Shown here one piece after another: positions 59,758 to 64,000 of a DNA stretch of 64,000 nt. This DNA is from VAZQ01 sp963835165 (GTDB lineage Bacteria; Pseudomonadota; Alphaproteobacteria; Rhizobiales; Xanthobacteraceae): contig CAWIGD010000018.1 in assembly GCA_963835165.1 (NCBI GenBank), positions 268,484-332,483 on the forward strand, read 5' to 3'. How positions within the stretch are numbered: the stretch's first letter is position 1; each line of letters opens with the position of its first letter. The translations under genes were made by a program, and so were the position numbers. The notes below the pieces were generated by a model. It ran no database searches, was not told where the DNA came from, and saw only the letters and a list, made by a program, of their open reading frames with translations.

Positions 59758-61929
59758 TCACCGTGCCGCGCCTGCGACCTCGATCGCGAAGGCGTAGGTG
59801 AGCGCCACCTCCTTGAGACGGTCGAAGCGGCCCGCGGCGCCGGCGTGACCGGCGTCGAGGTCGGTGCGAAAGGCGATCAGGTTGCCGTCCGTGCGCAAGC
59901 GCCGCAGCCGCGCGATCCATTTCGCCGGCTCCCAGTAGAGCACGCGCGGATCGGTCAGGCCCGCCAGCGCGAGGATCGCCGGATAATTCTGCGCGCGCAC
60001 GTTCTCGTAAGGCGAGTAGGCCAGGATGGTTCGAAATGCCGCCGCGTCGTGGATCGGATCGCCCCATTCCGGCCATTCCGGCGGCGTGAGCGGCAGCGTC
60101 TCGTCGAGCATGGTGTTGAGCACATCGACAAACGGCACTCCGGCGATCAGCCCGGCGTAGAGGTCCGGCCGCATATTGCCGACCGTACCGATCAGGTTCC
60201 CGCCCGCGGAACGGCCCTCGGCGACGATCAACCCCGGCGCGCACCAGCCGTTCTTGCTGAGATAGTCGCTCGCCGCGATGAAATCGGTAAACGTGTTCAT
60301 CTTCCTGGCGAGCTTGCCTTCGCGATACCAGCGCCAGCCCTTCTCGCTGCCGCCCCGCACATGCGCGATGGCGTAGACGAAGCCGCGGTCGACCAGTGAC
60401 AACCGGCCGCTGCTGAACGAGGCGGGGATCGACATGCCATAGGCGCCGTAGCCGTAGAGCAGGCAGGGCGCGGTGCCGTCGAGGGCGACATCCTTGCGGT
60501 AAAGCAGCGAGATCGGAATCGTTTCGCCGTCGGGGGCGGGAGCGAACAGCCGTCGCGTGATGTAGTCGGCGCTGTTGTGGCCGCTGGGGATTTCCTGCCG
60601 CTTGCGCAGAACACGTTGCCGCGACGCGAGATCATAGTCCCAGATTTCTTCCGGCGTGGTCATCGACGAATAGGTAAAGCGCAGAAGGTTGGTCGCGAAC
60701 TCGTAGCCGCCGTCGATGCCGAGCGAATAGGCTTCCTCGGCGAATGCGATCACGTGCTCCTCGCCGCTTGCGAGGCGCCGGACCACGATGCGCGGCAGGC
60801 CATCCTCGCGCTCGAGACGTATCAGCCAGTCCTCGAGCACCAGGAACATCAGGATATAGACGCCCGGCCGATGCGGAACGAGATCGCGCCAGCAGGCCCG
60901 ACCGGGCGTCGCGAGCGGGGTCCAGACGATCTTGAAATCCTCGGCACCGTCGGCATTGGTGCGGATGATCAAGGCCGGGCCGCCGTTGAAGGCGGGATGG
61001 TGCTCGACCTGGTACTGGACGCCGGTTTGGCGCGCGGCAACGAGCGTCGGCTCGGCCGCGGATGCGGCAAGATCGATCAGCCAGGCTTCCGACGTCTCGT
61101 GATCGTGGGCCGAGATATCGCCGAAGCATCCCGACGAATGGCGGTCGACTGAAACGAAAAAACCTGGATCGGCCTCGGTGAACACGCGCACATCAGCGGC
61201 CACCGGCGTGCCCAGCGCGTGGCGGAAGACGCCGGCAGGTCTGTGGCTCTGGTCGAGCCGCACATAGTAGAAGGCCGAGGCGTCCTGCGTCCAAACCACC
61301 GCGCCGGAGACATCGGGGACGACGTCGGCGAGGTCGGCGCCGGTGTCGATCTCGCGCACCCGCGCGGTGTAGAGCTCGGAGCCGGCCTCGTCGGCGAGCC
61401 ACGCGAGCAGACGATGGTCGGATGAATGCTCCGTGGCGCCGAGCCGGAAGAAGGCCTTGCCGCGCGCGAGCGCGTCGCCGTCAAGCAGGAGCTGCTCCTG
61501 CGGCCTGCCGTCCGCCGTCTGCGTGGAAGGAATGTCCGCGGAATCGCGCGGCTGTCGGCACAGCAGGGGGTGCTGCCCTTCCTTGCGATAGCGCGCGTAA
61601 TAGGCGTAAGGCCCATCGGGCTTGGGCACGGAGGAGTCATCCTCCTTGATGCGGCCTTTCATTTCGGCAAACAGCGTTTCCTGCAGGCTCTTGGTGTGGG
61701 CGAGCGCGCGTTCGCAATAGTCGTTTTCGGCTTGCAGATAGGCCCGTATCGCAGGATCGAGCTGAGACGGATCGCGCATCACTTCGCGCCAGTTCTCCGC
61801 CTTGAGCCAGGCATAGTCATCGACCAGGCGGACGTCGTGGAGCGTGCGCTCAAGCGGACGTTGCTCCGCCCGCGGCTCGGCCGGCGGGCTCGCGGCCGCC
61901 GGGGATGACATACGCGGGCGCATGCTCAC
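59758..61929 (-). CDS. ptrB: Oligopeptidase B (prolyl oligopeptidase family S9)
   Basis: 723 residues from GTG 61929, chosen because GGAGGTGA lies 7 bases upstream; ATG 61923 is alternative. N-terminal propeller domain begins DVRLVDDYAWLKAENWREV, typical of PtrB. Catalytic triad: Ser in AEGRSAGGNLIGTVGN, Asp in GLTDPRVLYWEP, His in LDAGHAGAAGRFDRL. Cytoplasmic or periplasmic protease cleaving short peptides after Arg/Lys. The protein lacks a signal peptide. Isolated gene. Confidence 0.93.
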   Translation of the reverse strand: MSMRPRMSSPAAASPPAEPRAEQRPLERTLHDVRLVDDYAWLKAENWREVMRDPSQLDPAIRAYLQAENDYCERALAHTKSLQETLFAEMKGRIKEDDSSVPKPDGPYAYYARYRKEGQHPLLCRQPRDSADIPSTQTADGRPQEQLLLDGDALARGKAFFRLGATEHSSDHRLLAWLADEAGSELYTARVREIDTGADLADVVPDVSGAVVWTQDASAFYYVRLDQSHRPAGVFRHALGTPVAADVRVFTEADPGFFVSVDRHSSGCFGDISAHDHETSEAWLIDLAASAAEPTLVAARQTGVQYQVEHHPAFNGGPALIIRTNADGAEDFKIVWTPLATPGRACWRDLVPHRPGVYILMFLVLEDWLIRLEREDGLPRIVVRRLASGEEHVIAFAEEAYSLGIDGGYEFATNLLRFTYSSMTTPEEIWDYDLASRQRVLRKRQEIPSGHNSADYITRRLFAPAPDGETIPISLLYRKDVALDGTAPCLLYGYGAYGMSIPASFSSGRLSLVDRGFVYAIAHVRGGSEKGWRWYREGKLARKMNTFTDFIAASDYLSKNGWCAPGLIVAEGRSAGGNLIGTVGNMRPDLYAGLIAGVPFVDVLNTMLDETLPLTPPEWPEWGDPIHDAAAFRTILAYSPYENVRAQNYPAILALAGLTDPRVLYWEPAKWIARLRRLRTDGNLIAFRTDLDAGHAGAAGRFDRLKEVALTYAFAIEVAGAAR

Positions 61930-62034
61930 AAAATCACCTCCACCTCGGGATCAGAGCTGTCTCAACGGAACTCTTACCAGCAACATTTATATCTCTTGTG
62001 CCTCAGGGAAATTGAGTCGATTACTGATCGGCAA

Positions 62035-62204
62035 ATGCCCTCATACCGCGTCAATTTCGTTGATCCAAGCGGCCAAGTGGCTAGCACGCGGTCCATTGAA
62101 GCCCTTAGCAATAGAGAGGCGGTCAAGAAGCACGGCAATTTCTAGATCGCCAAGATATCGAGCCGTGGCAAGGCCCGCGCATTATCGGAAGATTTCGGTC
62201 ATGA
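62035..62204 (+). pseudogene. Small YRV/IEAL-type protein remnant, single-base deletion
   Basis: MPSYRVNFVDPSGQVASTRS ... NREAVKK, then a stop in frame; one missing base near 62128 restores ARQFLDRQDIEPWQGPRIIG and a stop at 62202-62204. The whole reads as a 56-residue protein of a type often found in small multi-copy genes of this order (YRV-x-F..., IE..., DIE-x-WQG). The related remnant at 62592 has the same start pattern. Confidence 0.6.
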
Positions 62205-62236
62205 TCGACCATGGCCTAAGGACAGGAGTAGAGCCG

Positions 62237-62422
62237 ATGGCCAGTGACGCGGAAGAGTGCCGCGCCAACGCCCGCCAGCGTATTGAGCTGGCAGCAGACG
62301 CCAAATACCCGAAACTCAAAAAGACGTTGCTAGAGTTGGCCGCAAAGTGGACCGCATTTGCGATCAAGCTAGAGGCAAGCAATGGCCATCAAGCGGCACT
62401 TGGCAAACGAGGCAAAAACTAG
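62237..62422 (+). CDS. Small hypothetical protein
   Basis: 61 residues from ATG 62237 with AGGAG 9 bases upstream. MASDAEECRANARQRIELAA then KYPKLKKTLLELAAKWTAFA: a helical, A/L/K-rich protein of the kind with KLKxxLLELAxxW common in rhizobial genomes. No function known. The frame also opens at ATG 62201. Confidence 0.65.
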   Translation: MASDAEECRANARQRIELAADAKYPKLKKTLLELAAKWTAFAIKLEASNGHQAALGKRGKN

Positions 62423-62591
62423 CTGCCTCAGTTGGCGGCCGAGTGGCGGCCCTCCGAACTAACCTTCGCTATTTCATCAGATTAGGCGCACACTCCGCCC
62501 CATCACTGACCGCGGCCCTGCGCCAGGCGTCGGTGGCTGAGAGACGCGCCCGCGCTCCCGCCTGTGCATTGCACGAAGCGGAGTGAAGCAC

Positions 62592-62759
62592 ATGCACCAG
62601 TATCGCATTTATACCTTTCGCGACGATGGAGCACTTTTCTTGCGTCCAACGCATCGAATGCGCCGACGAGAGAGAAGCAGTCCAAAAAGCGCGGGCAATT
62701 GGTAAACTCGCCAGGCCGGCGAGCTTTGGGAGAGCTGATCGCCTTATCGCGCGGTTTCC
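62592..62759 (+). pseudogene. Second YRI/IEC-type small-protein remnant
   Basis: MHQYRIYTFRDDGALF, then in another frame SCVQRIECADEREAVQKARA, later fragments resembling AGELWES and DRLIARF in further frames. Pattern parallels 62035-62204, so this is a decayed copy with at least two frame breaks. Confidence 0.5.
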
Positions 62760-62821
62760 CCACCCTGAGAGAGCAACAGATCTCAGGGCCGCCTCAGTTG
62801 GTCGATCGGAGGATTTGTCAG

Positions 62822-62926
62822 ATGTTGCTCTATCTGCAGACGTGGCTCCCCTTAGTGACAGTCACATTGACGGCTGCGATCTTCTTCAGCGTGGCGTCGT
62901 TCCTTATGGGGCATGCAAAGCCTTAG
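62822..62926 (+). CDS. 34-residue single-pass membrane peptide
   Basis: MLLYLQTWLPLVTVTLTAAI then FFSVASFLMGHAKP. One hydrophobic helix with a short polar tail. CGGAGGA (62807-62813) gives a well-spaced ribosome site, which favours translation. Function unknown. Confidence 0.5.
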   Translation: MLLYLQTWLPLVTVTLTAAIFFSVASFLMGHAKP

Positions 62927-62970
62927 CGACGATTGAAGACCAGCACATAAGTCGAGAATGTAACGAGCGC

Positions 62971-63204
62971 ATGTGGAACCTAGCCTATCGGTTGGCCCAT
63001 TGCGGGGAGCATCGAAACTACCAGGCTATCAAATGGGAGTTGCAGGCGTATGGGTATCCCCAAGCGCGCCAACTATTGTACCACGCGCGAGCCCGCGCAA
63101 GGCTGGACGCCATATGCGCCGAGCACAGAAGGCCGGGATTTCATAAGATCGCCGCGCAGTTCGGCGTAGCGACGGGGACGGTTCAACGGATCGCGCACGG
63201 GTGA
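62971..63204 (+). CDS. Small protein with C-terminal resolvase-like helix-turn-helix
   Basis: About 77 residues from ATG 62971. The first 45 (MWNLAYRLAHCGEHRNYQAI, YGYPQARQLLYHARARARLD) resemble a small multi-copy protein type of this order. The end HKIAAQFGVATGTVQRIAHG is the helix-turn-helix found at the C-terminus of serine recombinases and related proteins. The joint could be a genuine fusion or debris. Confidence 0.45.
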   Translation: MWNLAYRLAHCGEHRNYQAIKWELQAYGYPQARQLLYHARARARLDAICAEHRRPGFHKIAAQFGVATGTVQRIAHG

Positions 63205-63913
63205 GAATGGCTCGTCGAGACGCAAGGCCGATGTCCTTCAACTATCGTCCCGCTTTTTTGGAAGCGCGGCGTTCGCGGCGAACCGCTAGGAGTCGAATTG
63301 CCCAATCCCCGGCCAAGCGGACTGCGGGATCCCACGCACGGTTGGCAGGGGCGGGGTAGGCTGCCTCAGTTGGCGCCCTTGGCCCGCTCCGTCGTGGGCA
63401 CTCGCGCATAGTCCTTGCAGCTCTGGCGATAATCTCACCTGCTCGCCGACCGAATGCGGCGACATCTACTGGTGCCGGTGAGCTCCACGAAAGGCCCCGC
63501 TCGTCTTTTCCTGTCGTCGATCGGGTGCGTTTTGTGTCTGTGGCTTCCGCATGGGCAAAACGATCCTTCACCACCCATGTGCCAATACCTGACGGATCAA
63601 TTCCGTTCCAACACCACCATGCACGGAGAGTGAGCAATTTTATACAGACTGGCACATGAACCGGGCCTGATCGCGTATGAGTGTCCAAGATGCGTGTTCG
63701 TGACGAGCGAGATTTGGCAGGCCGAGGACGGGCGTTGACCGCACAGGCGCTCCATCTCCACATTTGTGCGGCGGCAATCTCCAGCGCTCGGCAATTTTCT
63801 GAGCTTCCTAGGCTTCAATTGACCTGATAAGAATTCAACATCACCGATTTGGCTTTGGCTCAGGTGTTGGTGATCGAGACGCTTGCGCTCCGCCTGAGAT
63901 TGGGAGCGCCCCC
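63205..63913. other. Region without a supported gene
   Basis: About 700 bases. Open frames of 70-170 codons on the minus strand have no family pattern and look like noise. Base composition is less uniform than in the genes to the left. Possible remnant of mobile or foreign DNA. Confidence 0.4.
63360..63375 (+). repeat. Repeated 16-mer
   Basis: GCTGCCTCAGTTGGCG occurs here and at 62422-62437; its centre GCCTCAGTTGG also occurs at 62791-62801. Three copies in 1 kb suggest duplicated or recombined debris. Confidence 0.5.
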
Positions 63914-64000
63914 TTGCCCATCAGGCCATACTTAGACGGCCAGAAATTCGATCTTGAGACCACGCGCCTCATGGGCCTCGCATTCGAGATGGCTCGTGTA
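63914..64000 (+). CDS. Small hypothetical protein (partial at window end)
   Basis: TTG 63914 with GGGAG 8 bases upstream starts a frame open to the window edge: MPIRPYLDGQKFDLETTRLM then GLAFEMARV. IRPYLxGQxFDxE and MGLAFE are typical of small rhizobial proteins of about 70-90 residues. Function unknown. Confidence 0.55.
   Translation, partial: MPIRPYLDGQKFDLETTRLMGLAFEMARV

Noticed and set aside
63242..63763. A 173-codon minus-strand frame
   Set aside because: No recognizable motif, unusual composition and no ribosome site; treated as noncoding.
1..64000. CRISPR array, tRNA, rRNA or transposase
   Set aside because: No regularly spaced repeats with unique spacers, no cloverleaf with CCA-like end, and no transposase motif were seen; small RNAs cannot be excluded by eye.

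Overview
The window is GC-rich, almost wall-to-wall coding DNA. Its gene families (BMP, Liv and NitT-type ABC importers, CaiB, DUF993, LLM monooxygenases, an Omp25-like/OprB porin) and its intergenic palindromic repeats point to an alphaproteobacterium of the Hyphomicrobiales, probably near Bradyrhizobium, Rhodopseudomonas or Xanthobacteraceae. That placement is inferred by eye from protein and repeat style, not from a search. I saw no rRNA, tRNA or CRISPR array, and only one DNA-binding regulator (TetR family, 22444-23085).

Layout. (1) 1-4123: a partner-switching signalling module: a response-regulator/SpoIIE phosphatase (cut by the window edge), an RsbW-like kinase, a STAS antagonist, and an NCS2 permease whose C-terminal extension resembles a degenerate RsbW ATPase domain. 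(2) 4407-6485: two proteins of unknown function, one membrane and one secreted. (3) 6505-14309: a nitrogen-scavenging locus with allophanate hydrolase (atzF) divergent from a BMP-type ABC importer and a biuret-hydrolase-like cysteine hydrolase; a sigma54-type promoter (8624-8639) precedes the importer. (4) 14332-26320: an uncharacterised catabolic regulon (FAD oxidoreductase, TIM-barrel isomerase, DUF993, Gfo/Idh/MocA oxidoreductase, NitT-type ABC importer, DHDPS-like lyase, TetR, GNAT, epimerase). Three copies of a GTAACY-N4-GGWTAC palindrome lie at its promoters and probably are the TetR operators. (5) 26690-43074: a long plus-strand run: aldehyde dehydrogenase, complete Liv importer, two paralogous LLM flavin monooxygenases, CoA-transferase, MetE-like zinc enzyme, ACMSD-like amidohydrolase, solute-binding protein, two alpha/beta hydrolases and a LigB-type extradiol dioxygenase. 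It looks like an aromatic or heterocycle degradation pathway of unknown substrate. (6) 43209-54067: CNNM/CorC-type membrane protein, a two-barrel porin with a Fur-like box, a heavy-metal-type RND pump with adaptor and TolC-like partner, and a thioesterase. (7) 54320-61929: a very large multi-cofactor flavoprotein, an MFS transporter and an oligopeptidase B. (8) 62035-64000: a decayed region of tiny genes and gene remnants.

Three otherwise normal genes carry a single-base frameshift (near 39727, 52925 and 54790). Either real inactivation or base errors in the assembly could explain this. Two families of CTAG-ended palindromic elements occur at 23.1/54.1 kb and 26.4/54.1 kb; they sit exactly at a TetR leader, an operator edge and a stop codon.
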